From contig NOKP01000027.1 of the NCBI GenBank assembly GCA_002682825.1, positions 372,001 to 436,000 on the forward strand: DNA of 64,000 nt, in the 5' to 3' direction. Below the pieces are notes generated by a model, which saw only the letters and a program-made list of their open reading frames with translations, did not search any database and was not told the origin of the DNA. The translations under genes were made by a program, and so were the position numbers. Of the stretch, positions 11,696 through 21,741 are shown piece after piece (position 1 is the first letter of the stretch; each line of letters opens with the position of its first letter). The DNA is from Neonectria sp. B-13 (lineage: Eukaryota; Ascomycota; Sordariomycetes; Hypocreales; Nectriaceae).

Positions 11696-12903
11696 TCACA
11701 GCTTACTCTCTCCCTCCTGAGGAACCTTCACCACCACCTTCCCCCAAGTACCCCTACCTCCCAGGGCGGCCAACGCATCCCCAACCCTCTCCAGTCCCAC
11801 AAACTCCTCGTCGGTGTACTCAGTGCCGCGCAGCTTGCCCTCGGCGACCAAGCCCATGATGCCCTCCCACACACGCGCAATGGTGGCGGGCTCGTTCACC
11901 GTGTACGCGCCCCAGTGGATGCCCACCAGCGCAATGTTCTTCAGCAGCACCTTGTTCATGGCCACCTTCTCGATGCGGCCCGCCGCGAAGCCCACGATCA
12001 GGATCCGCCCGTTCCACGCAGTGCACTTAGTCGACGCGTCCACCAGCCCGACCGGGTCGTAGACAATGTCCACGCCCCGTGACGACGGCGTCAGCGCCTT
12101 GACCTTCGCGGGCCAGCCGGCGTCGTTGTACGACACCACGTGGTCCGCGCCGAAGGCCTTAGCGATGTCGAGCTTGCGCTGCGTCGAGGCCGTTGCGATG
12201 ACCGTTGCGCCGAAGGCCTTGGCCACTGTTCCATCATCAGCCGTCCGTCCTGTCATCTCCGTGGTAACTCATGGCATCTGCTTACCCTGCACGGCCGCAA
12301 GTCCCACGCCTCCCGCGGCAGCGTGCACCAGGACATGATCGCCCTTCTTGATGCCGGCCCTAACCACCAGCGCACCGTAGCTCGTCGGCGCGGTGACGAA
12401 CAACCCCGCGGCTTCGTGGAAGGACCAGCCCGGCGGCACGGGCAGCAACGAGGCCTCCTTGGCGCAGAGCCTCGTGGCGAAGGCGCCCTGCTGCGCGCCG
12501 AAGACGCGGGAGCCAACCGGGAACTTGGGGTTCCGCGGGGCGGCGATGACGGTGCCGGCGAACTCGGCCCCGGCGACCCACGGGAAGGCTGGTGAGCGAA
12601 GGTTTGTCAGCGGACAGCACATGGAGCGAAAGCGGGATGGAGGTGGTTACGTACGTGGTTGGTTCTGGTATTTGCCCTGGATCTGCAGGATGTCGAAGAA
12701 GTTGGCGGCGGCGGCGTGGACTTGGATGAGGTACTCGTCGTCCTTGGGGATGGGGTCGGGCAGGTCTAAGACCGTGAGCTCATTGGGGCCCTGTGTGCGT
12801 GTGTAGTTCAGCATCAGTTTGTTCGGTATCAAAGCAGCTGGTAGAGCCGAACGGCCAAGTGCTGACTGACCTTGACATATTCCTTGATCTCAATTCCACG
12901 CAT
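11696..12903 (-). CDS. Quinone oxidoreductase-like MDR dehydrogenase
   Basis: NADPH-dependent zinc-free medium-chain reductase of the zeta-crystallin/quinone oxidoreductase type; the substrate cannot be told from sequence. Exons are 12903-12871 (11 codons, MRGIEIKEYVK), 12790-12655, 12588-12286 and 12225-11696, giving 333 aa. The joins are supported by conserved text across them: EYVK/GPNELTVLDLPDP, QNQP/PFPWVAGAEFAG, and GGVGLAAVQ/VAKAFGATVIATAST. The last holds the nucleotide-binding AAAGGVG motif. NFFDILQIQGKYQ is the GroES-fold quinone reductase signature. The catalytic-zinc Cys/His ligands of alcohol dehydrogenases are missing, as expected. An alternative ATG at about 12814 (MLNYTRTQG) lies in the first intron and would lack the first beta strand, so I prefer 12903. 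Tail-to-tail with KAP120, about 275 bp apart. Confidence 0.88.
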
Positions 12904-13671
12904 GATGATGGCTTGCCAAACGATGATCGGAACAAGCTAATTACGACAGGTTTAAATCTCAGCAGCAGTGACTTATTCTTCAATGAGAACTTCTTCAATA
13001 AAACCAGAAGAAAAGACTCGCAGGTGCAGGAATTCAGGAAAGGTTGGCATTTAACCATGACGAATGCTCCCGCTGCCACGTTCCAGGGCTTGTCTGGGGT
13101 CGGCATCGCTAACGAAGATCGCGGGGGAACCTGGCGCGAGCCGAGGCATCTTCTGTGAGTGTCCGAGTGACGCCGCCCTATCCAAGGCAGATCTGATCGG
13201 CAGGGGCACAAACGACACAAGGGTTCAGTACGTAGATTATTCACACGGATATTTGTTGTTCGTTAGTTACGAAGCACCCGTGGCATCTAAAGCCGATGCT
13301 GCTGTTACTGCCGCTCATAGCAATCACTTATTTCTGTCCCAAATCATACCCTCGCTCATCATTATAGGAGTTATTGAATTTTGCCTTGTTCGTCAAGACT
13401 TGATATCATAACAGCATCATACTAATACGTCGAGGCATGCCCTGCTCCGTTCGAGAGCCCCCGACTGCCCGTGATCGCCTCCGATCCCGTCTCCAGCTTC
13501 AGACTGGTATTACGCAGATTGCCTGAGCTTGGTTGCTTCCACAAGACGCCGAGATGAAAGGTCACCTTCAAAGGGACACCTTGCAATCAACAGCCTTCCA
13601 TATTCAGGTCCAATCCCTTCGTGTCCGTCTTCATATCTAGCTCCGTCTCCGTCTCCGTCTCCGTCTCCGCT
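12904..13671. other. Intergenic region, no gene seen
   Basis: Promoter side of the oxidoreductase and 3' flank of DSK2. A TCCGTC hexamer run lies at about 13637-13663, just past the DSK2 stop. Nothing else recognised. Confidence 0.6.
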
Positions 13672-15098
13672 TCATTCGGCATTGAGCAGGTGTTCAATGG
13701 CGCCCTGGACGCTTCCTCCGCTTCGCCTCAGGGCTGCAACGTTCCTATCAAAGTCGAAGAATCCCATATCGTTGAGCTGGCGCAGTTGCTCGGCATAGCG
13801 CTCCTCTGGGGGTCGAGTATCGGCAGGCGCTGCAGGCGAGCCTGCGCCTCCTGCCATCATCTGCATCATTTGCTGCATCATCTCGGGGTTAAGGCCAAAG
13901 GGGTTTGCGTTTGCCTGAGCCCCTCCGGCAGGGGGAGCAAACAGTGCGGCAAAAGGGTTCGCCGGTGGTGGACTCGAAGTGCCCTCCTGGCTAGGAGTGC
14001 TTCCCGAAGTCTGCGCCACGCCTTGTGTGCCCGTCGCGGGCGTGGTTCCTGACGCAGCCTGAGAAGCGGGTGTCTGGCCTGGGGCCTGGCCTGGGGCGGC
14101 ACCAAAGGGATTGGCGCCCATGGCGCTCAAGCCTTGGAGCTGTTGTAGCATCTGTGCAATGTTGGGTTGGCCATCTCCGCCCTGCTGGCCGCCTTGCTGG
14201 CCGCCCTGCTGGCCACCCTGCTGACCTCCCAGCATACCCGACATCATGAAAGGGTTGAGGAAGGGGTTCTGAGTCGCGTTGCCGGTGGCCTGGTCGCCGT
14301 TGCCGCCCGTCGCATTTCCCTCGGGGCTCGTGTCGGTGGCGCCGGGAGCCGGGAACCCGCCCTCGCCGCCTCGCATGTTCCTCTGCATGCGCATGGCCTG
14401 GCTCATCATCTGAGGGTTGCTCATCATCTGTCGCATAAACGGAGACGTGATGATATCACGAGCGTTGGGCATGTTTCTTAGCATGGGGTTCGACTCGATG
14501 AGCATGTTGACAAAGTCGGGGTTGTTGAGGGCCTCGTTCATGGACTGTTGGACGTTGGGGTCGGACATCAAGCGCTGGATGCGCTCCTCGTCCATCGGGG
14601 GGCCCATCTGCGAAACAGGTCGGTTAGCACGGTGACAGAGTTGTGGGCGGTGGTTGCGCTTACACCGCCGTCGGGCCCAAACATATCGAGGCCGGGGAGA
14701 TTGATCTGGTGGCCGGCATATCGGGCGCCGGTCAAGCCGGCCAAGGGGTTGTTGGCAGTGCCCGAGGCCATGTTGGTGGGGACGGCTGGAGGGGTCGAGG
14801 TGGACGAGGTGGAGGCGGGCTGGGTCTGGTTGCTGGCAGCGCTCTTGACCATGTGGATGGTGTTGTTGTGCTTGATCTTGTAGGTGCTGAGGATATCGTC
14901 ATTCTTCATGACGCGGCCGGAGTAGATGAGGCGTTGTCGCTCGACGGGGAGGTTCTCGAAGTCCTGGCCGGCGAGCTTGGTCTTGAGCTCGAGGACGGTG
15001 GCGGCCTCGGGCATGGTGATGGAGTGGGAGGTGTCCGAGGAGGTCTTGACCTTGAAGGTGATTTGAGCGTCGCCGCTCGCTTCGGCGTTATCGGCCAT
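13672..15098 (-). CDS. DSK2: Ubiquitin-like/UBA shuttle protein DSK2 (ubiquilin)
   Basis: Shuttle factor that binds polyubiquitinated clients with its C-terminal UBA and the proteasome with its N-terminal ubiquitin-like domain. Exons are 15098-14664 and 14607-13672 with one phase-0 intron (GTAAGC to CGCAG). The product is 456 aa. The UBL domain is at about residues 12-85 (VERQRLIYSGRVMKNDDILS). After a Ser/Thr linker come STI1-type repeats rich in Met and Asn-Pro (RIQRLMSDPNVQQSM, MLIESNPMLRNMP). Then a Gly/Gln repeat (GGQQ four times, about 14185-14225), a Pro/Ala/Gly-rich stretch with a second STI1-like NPFG..NPEMMQQMM, and a final UBA (EQLRQLNDMGFFDFDRNVAA, GAIEHLLNAE). Domain order and length match Dsk2/ubiquilin. 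The GGQQ tract is likely length-variable between strains (inference). Confidence 0.95.
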
Positions 15099-16458
15099 GG
15101 TTGCGGATGGTGGGGGAGGGAGAGAAGTGGTAATTCAGGTTGGAACTGGAGTCGTTCTGAGTCGGACAGATCGGGAAGGGACGGGACGCAGCGGGATGCG
15201 GGATGCGGGAGGTGGGAGAGGCTTGCGGTGGGATGTTTGTGGTGGGAGGTTGTGGCGGGACCAGGGATCGCGCGGGGGCGTTTGTCGCGATGGTGAGGCT
15301 GCGGTTCCAGAAAGAGGGGAGACGATGGTGTTGAAGGAAGGATAGTATGCGCGGGTTAAGGTTGCGGGAGGAAGGGAAGGGTTTAGTTGGGCTGTGGCGA
15401 GGCTGAAAGAGGATGGAACATGTGGCAGTGGCAGTGGGCAGGTGAGGCGAAGTCGGGAATTCCGCCGAGGGGAGGAGAAAGGTCTGGAGCTGGAGCTGGA
15501 GCTGCTGGAGGGAGTTCCTTCGGCTGGAGAGAGATGGAACCGGAGATGGAGATGGAGATGGAGATACGTATGCGGCAGCGGTGGTTGGTGGTTGGTGGTT
15601 CGGTGGGCCGGTGCTGTAGCGCTTGGGGTCGTGGGGCAGTGCGGCGCTGTAATTATGACGCTGTGCTACCTAAACTCTTTGTTTGCGACACGATGCATCA
15701 TGGATGATGGATGATGGATGGCAGTTGGAAGTAACTACCCAGCAGATGGATCGATGGTTAGGAATATCCGTAATAACCTAAAAACGACAGCCTGCCTTCC
15801 TCTTTTCTACTTCTTGTGCCCGAGAACTCCCCTGTCAATGAGAGATATACGGCCGCCCTCGTTCACTCACACAAACCGCGTCTCACTTGTTCCATCGTCA
15901 TCCACCGTCTTCTCTCGCCAGGTAGGTAAGTAGCTCCCAGCGCTTCCGCCTCGAGACTACCAACTTAGTACCATGGAACCTGCCAATCTCGGAAAGATGA
16001 TTGCCCCGTGTCACGGCATCACTAACTGTCCAATAATATTTGCTCGAGCGAGGTTGTCAATCTTCTCAAGACCGAATGACCAACAAGCCAGCAGCCAACA
16101 GCCGGATTCTGCGACGGATAGTCTAGGGTAGACAAATTGACGAAAAGTACATGCGATACCTCAGTTGATTAGCACCTACTTAAGCCGCCGGGTAGTTTAG
16201 ATTACATGGTGGGGTCCTGGACGACCTCACACCTCAACTCACCGTCTCAAATCCCAAACCTCACTCCTAGCATCGCCAATCGTAAGTCGGATGCTGCTCA
16301 TTGCCCACAAGGCGCATAGTCGCAAGCACCTAGCAACGATATAGCGACCCGACATGCGCGGCGGCTCACGATAGCGCACCCCTTGCGTGCAATTCTGCAA
16401 GCTCGCTCATGAAGGCGCCGGAACATGACAAAGTCCACCGTATGAACCGCCGCCCACC
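15099..16458. other. Divergent intergenic region between DSK2 and NPR2
   Basis: About 1.36 kb of promoter DNA. On the DSK2 side it carries purine-rich hexamer runs, CTGGAG at about 15483-15508 and GGAGAT at about 15540-15565. These are the complement of the polypyrimidine leaders common in fungal promoters. No gene recognised. Confidence 0.6.
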
Positions 16459-17836
16459 ATGATTCAAGGCATCTTTTACGCCAGATTCTTTCCTCAGGAA
16501 GGTGAGCAGATCCCGAGAACCAAGCCTTGCCATCTGAAATGCCCTAATATTTACTGCGTATTGCGTCGTGTCGCATCATATCGCATCGCATCACCACAAT
16601 ACTGACTCACCTCCAGGCCCCAAGATCGTCGCCCAGTCTCCCGCCGGCTGCATCACGTCTGTCGACACCTCCACCAAAGCTCCGCTCATTGACTTCGACG
16701 TCCTCCAGGAGTACATCATCCCCCGTCAGGCCTTCTGCAACCGCTTCCTGACCATCAACACCCCCGACGGCAAGTACGCCGTCCTGGGCTACCCTGTCGT
16801 CATCCCCCACACCAAGTACCTCCGCAATGAGTTCATCTTCAACTTCGGCCTCGTCCTCGACGCCGACGAGGACCAGATGCCCTACGAGCGCGTCGTCCGC
16901 CGCCTCGCCTCCACCTTCTCTGAGATGGAGAAGCAGAACGAGTACCTGAGCCAGAACGAGTACCTGAGCCAGAGCGAGGGCCGCCGCGACCAGGCAACCG
17001 CCGGGAGACGGCCCATCGACAGCTTGCTTCAGATCGTCAAGGAAGACTTGGACAACTACGGAGAGTGCATGATTCCCGTCGACGAGGCCAACACCATCAA
17101 CATGAAGCTATTCCCCCACCACCTCCAACCCCCCGTCGTCAAGGGCTGGCACGTCCCCGTCCCAAAGACCAAGCTCGCCGAAATCGTCGACCCGACTTGG
17201 GACCTCACCCTGCAAAAGGTCATCGCCCACATCGACGGCGTCTCCGACGTCCGCCGCATCGCCCACGCCGCAAACGTCTCTCTAGACCTCGCCAAGACCG
17301 CCCTCCGCCACCTCCTCTACTATGACACCGTCCTCCTCCTCGACATGTTCTTCTTCGGCGCCTGCTACGCCCTGCGCCCGGGCATCCACGACTTTATCGG
17401 CAACGTCGACGGCATGGTCGACGAGTGCGCCGCCTACGTCTCCCACGGCCGCGGCCGCGTCAGTAACTACCATCTCATCAAGCTCATGTCCACATTTGTC
17501 CAAGGGCGCACCGTCATGGAGTGGCTCAAGGGTCACCAGGATGTCGGCTTTGAGGTCCTGAGGTATGTTGACGTCCGCAGGTTCGTCCAGTTCGGCATCA
17601 TAAAGGGCTGCATATACCGCGTACACAAGTATGTTGTCTCAAAGCAGTACCTAGCCGCGCTGGCATCCGGCCAGAGCCGCCCAGTAACTGGAGGGGATCC
17701 CCTACAAAAGTACACGGATGGGTTGCATCACTTCGAGCAGATCATCACCGAGCAGAACCTCACAGAGAGCGAAATTATGGAGAAACTCAAGGCACTCCCC
17801 GTTCCCAAAGGCGACTTGACCGTCCTCTACCAGTAG
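16459..17836 (+). CDS. NPR2: Nitrogen permease regulator NPR2 (SEACIT/GATOR1 subunit)
   Basis: With Npr3 and Iml1 it forms the GAP complex on Gtr/Rag GTPases that turns down TORC1 when amino acids or nitrogen run short; it acts at the vacuole membrane. Exons are 16459-16501 and 16617-17836 with a 115-bp intron (GTGAGC to CTCCAG), giving 420 aa. The start MIQGIFYARFFPQEG joins PKIVAQSPAG and matches the conserved Npr2/NPRL2 N-terminus. Other family blocks are LIDFDVLQEYIIPRQAFCNR, YAVLGYPVVI, YERVVRRLASTF, LIKLMSTFVQGRTVMEWL and FVQFGIIKGCIYRVHKY. A six-residue direct repeat (NEYLSQ twice, about 16938-16974) sits in the linker where family members vary in length. The typical long Ser-rich loop of yeast Npr2 is short here. 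Start and splice are well supported. Confidence 0.95.
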
Positions 17837-17990
17837 ATGAGATCAAGTAGGTAGAAAATCATGAGTGGGCATATATATAGTTTAATATTTTACACCAAGT
17901 CTATGGTATCATCCAGAATACAGTATTGTACAGTGTAGTCTTACAGGGCGTAGCCGAGCGGAGATGGTTGGGCATCTCTGAACCGCCTCC

Positions 17991-19958
17991 CTACCATTGC
18001 GAGTTGGGCTTCTTGCTTTGAGCCCGCTCGCGCACCTCCTTCTTACTGGGCAGTTCAATGTCTGGGTTGTTGGCCACCTTCCGAGAAGCGTGAGCCTGCT
18101 TCTCGCTCGCCAACTTGGCCAGCTGCTCGTCCGACAGCTCCTCTCCCCTGTAGTCGGCGTCCCTCTTGAGCACATCCTTCATCCGTCGAACGAGGCCGGT
18201 GTAGGGCTGACCGGGGTAGATCTCGCCGCTGGCCTGCCACTCCTCGTCGCTGATGAGCTCCACGATGCGGATGTTGTGCTTGCCCTTTCGCAGGATGAGC
18301 ATCCTCTCGTCGATGAGGTATCGGGCCGTCTCATCGGGGAACCAAGCCTTCATGGGGGTCCACGACAGGTTGCCAGGGACGAGGCCGCGCTTCTGGCCGG
18401 GCTGGGCGGCGATGTACGCGCCCTGCTGGGTGACGAGGCGCTGGCCATCGCTGCTGCTGGAGGCGAGACCGGCGGCGAAGAGGATCTTGGCGGGGGACAT
18501 CTTCATGATGGACTGGGGAAGCTTGATATCGCTCCTCGGGGCGTTGTTGGGGGTGATAATGCCCGAAGTCTCGGGCGGTTCGTTGATGACGCTGGGAAGC
18601 TTGCCGCCGAAGCGGAACTCGTGCTGCTTCGCCTCCTCGAGCGCCCTTTGTGAGCCGTGGATGAGCGAGACGACCTCAAACGCAAGCGTGTGCTGCGCAC
18701 TCCTCGTCGCGGGATCCTGCTGATGCTCCGCCATGGTCTTCTGGATGCTTTCCAGAGACATGAATGTGAACATCTTTAGCAGTCGCTCGACCTCCTCATC
18801 TGAACGCCGCACAAAGTAGCCGTACAGATCAAATGCCGACGTCTTGAACTCGTCCAGCCAAATGGCGTTGCCAGCACTCTTGCCAAACTTGGCGCCCGCC
18901 GAGTCTGTCAGGAGGGGGACCGTGAAGCCGACCGGATCATGCTGCCAGCCGGTGGGCATCTTCATGTGGGGAGCCTCTTCGGTGTCTCGAATGACCTTGA
19001 GAGCTTCGCATCCAGCAACGATGTTGCCGAACTGATCAGAGCCTCCAATTTGCATCTGAATGCCCAGCTTGTTGTGCATGTGCCAAAAGTCCCAGCCTTG
19101 TAGGAGGGGATACATGAATTCACCAAACGACATGCCGTCGCCCTCAGTCATCTTGCGCTTGACGCTGTTTCATGTTAGTCAAGCTGCAAATCCAGAAAAA
19201 AGCTAGAAAAGACTCACGTATCGCGACTCAGCATGGGACCGATCCGGACATGCCTGGCTATCCTCTTTGCAAAGTCGTAGAGGCTCAGGTTCCCCAGCCA
19301 CATGTTGTTGTTCAGTAGGTGATGCTTCGCAGCCCAGTCCTCCTGATACCCATGCTTCTCCCTGAGGTGGTGAACATTGGCCCAGATCTTGGTCAATTGC
19401 ACGTGAAGTTTGGTGATGTTTTTCGTAATGTCCGAGTTCGAAAGGATGTCTCGACTCTGTAGTCGGCCGGTAGGGTCGCCGATTCGCGCAGTTGAGCCGC
19501 CGATCAAAGTGATGGCGGGATGGCCGTGGAACCACATCAAGAACATGGGCATTAGAGGTAGGATGTGTCCCACATGCAATGAGTCGGCCGTGGGGTCGAT
19601 TCCGACATAGGCGCCTATTCGCTTGATACGCATGATCTCCTTGATCGTCTCGGGGTTGCTGGACACAGTGTCAGCCCTGGTTGAACCGTTGCAGCTTGCG
19701 TAGTGCGGCGTACCCTGCGACATCCTTGATGTAGCCTCGCTCCTGGAGGATATCCCAGACGTGAGGGATCTCTCCACTCTGGATCTTTTCAGCCCTCTTG
19801 TCCCACCGCTCTTGACCTTCGGCAACCTTTTTCAGCCAGCTGGTGGAAATTCCTCGGGTTTGGTGGAATCCAAGAAAGGGTCGTAGTGCGTTGACGCATC
19901 GGAATCGGATGACGGGTCTCGTGCTCGAGAGCTTCGATGCGGCGGCGAGGGACGCCAT
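17991..19958 (-). CDS. Mitochondrial tyrosyl-tRNA synthetase, CYT-18 type
   Basis: Class I synthetase that charges mitochondrial tRNA-Tyr. In Neurospora the orthologue CYT-18 also promotes splicing of mitochondrial group I introns; that function is likely here but inferred. Exons are 19958-19714, 19658-19218 and 19164-17991, giving 619 aa. The N-terminus is a Ser/Arg-rich presequence ([19 protein letters not shown]). The Rossmann HIGH motif is HVGH at about 110-113 ([17 protein letters not shown]). Tyrosine-pocket text is [14 protein letters not shown]. The KMSKS loop is KFGKS at about 321-325. A long C-terminal S4-like domain with lysine-rich tail follows ([17 protein letters not shown]). 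Joins read [15 protein letters not shown] and [18 protein letters not shown]. It diverges from SDH4 over a 448-bp shared promoter. Confidence 0.93.
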
Positions 19959-20406
19959 GGCGATTGGGATTGGGTCTAGATATCTAGAGAAGCAGAAGAC
20001 TTCCGGAGAGTTTGCATTGATCGCCCAGAAAGAGAAGGACAAAGGTAGTAATTGGCAAGGCAATCACGAATTGCACTCCACCACAAGATTCAACCTCGCG
20101 ATCTACGGCCCGCAAGCACTCTCAAAAAACTTTCCCCCACGACAGGGCCGTCGTCAATCGCCCGCCAATCACATGCACCTCCGGCTTGTCATTCGGCAAA
20201 TCATTGTTGCGCTCCGCACTCTCCGGCTCGCGGCCTTGATCGGAATGTGGCCGGCCAATCACGAGCCTTCCAATTCAAGATCCTCGGCAATGCCTCCGAC
20301 CCGACGACGCAGTTTCGAATCATCATCATCATCAACCACTCTCAATCTCCTCCGCCGTCACGCCCTCGAATAGCCACCAATTGAGCGCCGCTTCCGCATT
20401 GTCACC
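19959..20406. promoter_or_regulatory. Bidirectional promoter of mitochondrial TyrRS and SDH4, with CCAATCA boxes
   Basis: This 448-bp region lies between two diverging start codons, both for mitochondrial proteins. Two exact CCAATCA sites are visible, at 20165-20171 and 20255-20261. CCAATCA is the preferred core of the HAP/CBC complex that controls respiratory genes in fungi. The near match GGCAATCA at about 20060 is not counted. Promoter function is inferred from position. Confidence 0.5.
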
Positions 20407-21070
20407 ATGGCCTCAATTGTGCGTCCCTCTCTGCTGCGGCAGACCGCCCTGGCTTCTCGATGGGCGGCCGGCCCCTCCGCCGCGACCCGCAGCGCCTTCG
20501 TGAAGCCCAGCTTCCAGTCCCAGCTCATGGGCGTCGCGGCTTTCCACAACACCGTCCGACGATCCGCCATTCTGCCTCCGGGCCCTCGTACGTACCGCGC
20601 CGAGTGCGTTTCTGTCACGACTTTGCTAACCCGTCAATCTAGAGCATGTCGAAGGCACCAGTACGACCCGACTCGCGTTGCCGACCTCCTTCACATGAAA
20701 GCTAAACAATTTCACAGTCAACGACCCTGCTCCCGTCCCCGACCCTAGCGCCGTCCACGGATCCTACCACTGGTCCTTTGAGCGCCTCCTCGCCGCCGGT
20801 CTGATTCCCTTGATCGTCACCCCCTTCGCCTCCGGCTCGCTCAACCCCGCCACCGACGCTATCCTCTGCAGTGTCCTCCTCCTTCACTCCCACATGGGCT
20901 TCCAGTCGGTTATCATCGACTACATACCCCAGAAGAAGTACCCCGGCCTTCGCAAGATCTTCTGGTGGCTCCTGAACGCCGCTACCGTGACGGTTGGCGT
21001 GGGACTGTACGAGTTTGAGACCAATGATGTCGGCATTACCGATGCCGTGAAGCGAATCTGGAGGGCATGA
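20407..21070 (+). CDS. SDH4: Succinate dehydrogenase membrane anchor subunit (CybS)
   Basis: Small membrane anchor of respiratory complex II in the inner mitochondrial membrane; with SDH3 it holds heme b and the ubiquinone site. Three exons: 20407-20587, 20643-20660 and 20718-21070, giving 183 aa. The middle exon is only 18 nt and encodes residues around QHVEG (PPGPQHVEGT/INDPAPVP), with correct phase at both ends. The N-terminus is a presequence (MASIVRPSLLRQTALASRWA). The CybS core reads HGSYHWSFERLLAAGLIPL, then LHSHMGFQSVIIDYIPQKKY with the conserved His and the Asp-Tyr of the quinone/heme region. A last hydrophobic segment is IFWWLLNAATVTVGVGLY. Length and blocks match fungal Sdh4. Reading through either intron gives a stop or loses the conserved text, so the micro-exon is needed. 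Confidence 0.93.
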
Positions 21071-21741
21071 GGGGATGGAGATGGAAATGGAGAGTGATGT
21101 GTGTTGGTAACATGACTTGTCTGGCAGACAAATGGCTGCAGGCAACTGTATAGAATTTTTTTGTTTTGTCAACGAACGAAACGCTGTGTTGGCTGTTTAA
21201 CCACAATCACATTTCACCACATTTCCACATGTGACACCTCCAATGGCACTGAATTGACATGCACCAATTCTCTCATTTCCTGGCGCTTTAAGTCCGGTTG
21301 TAAGACCTTCTGTAACAGCAGAAGCCTTTTGCGCCTCGGTTACCTTACTGCGGGACGATCCGTTTGAATGACCCGTGCTTTTCGGCTAGTAAACAAGCTC
21401 AACGGGTAATGCTTTTTCCAACTTTACTTACAGCTTTCACGTGGAGTGTAAGTCATTATTTCCCTCAAGGTCAGGAAGCAAGCGATTGCACTTTCGTCCT
21501 TTTATGGAGTTGACCGAATATCCATGAGTGAAGCCATTGGCATGTGATATTCGTTGCGACAACCCCTCACTTTCGGATTGAGAATGTCAGAAAGACTAGA
21601 GCAGGGACAAAGAACTGCGTCAAATCAAGTTTATTTCGGTGTCACGTTATTTTGTGTGTGCTCGTTTTATTTCTTGTTGTGTTGGACAACGAGCATTTTC
21701 CTCCAAACCCCCAACTTACTTCGACAACCCCCTATGCTTGA
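21071..21741. other. Convergent intergenic region between SDH4 and BTA1
   Basis: A 671-bp 3'-3' region with slightly AT-rich, T-rich stretches after the SDH4 stop (terminator or poly-A region likely). No gene seen. Confidence 0.6.
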
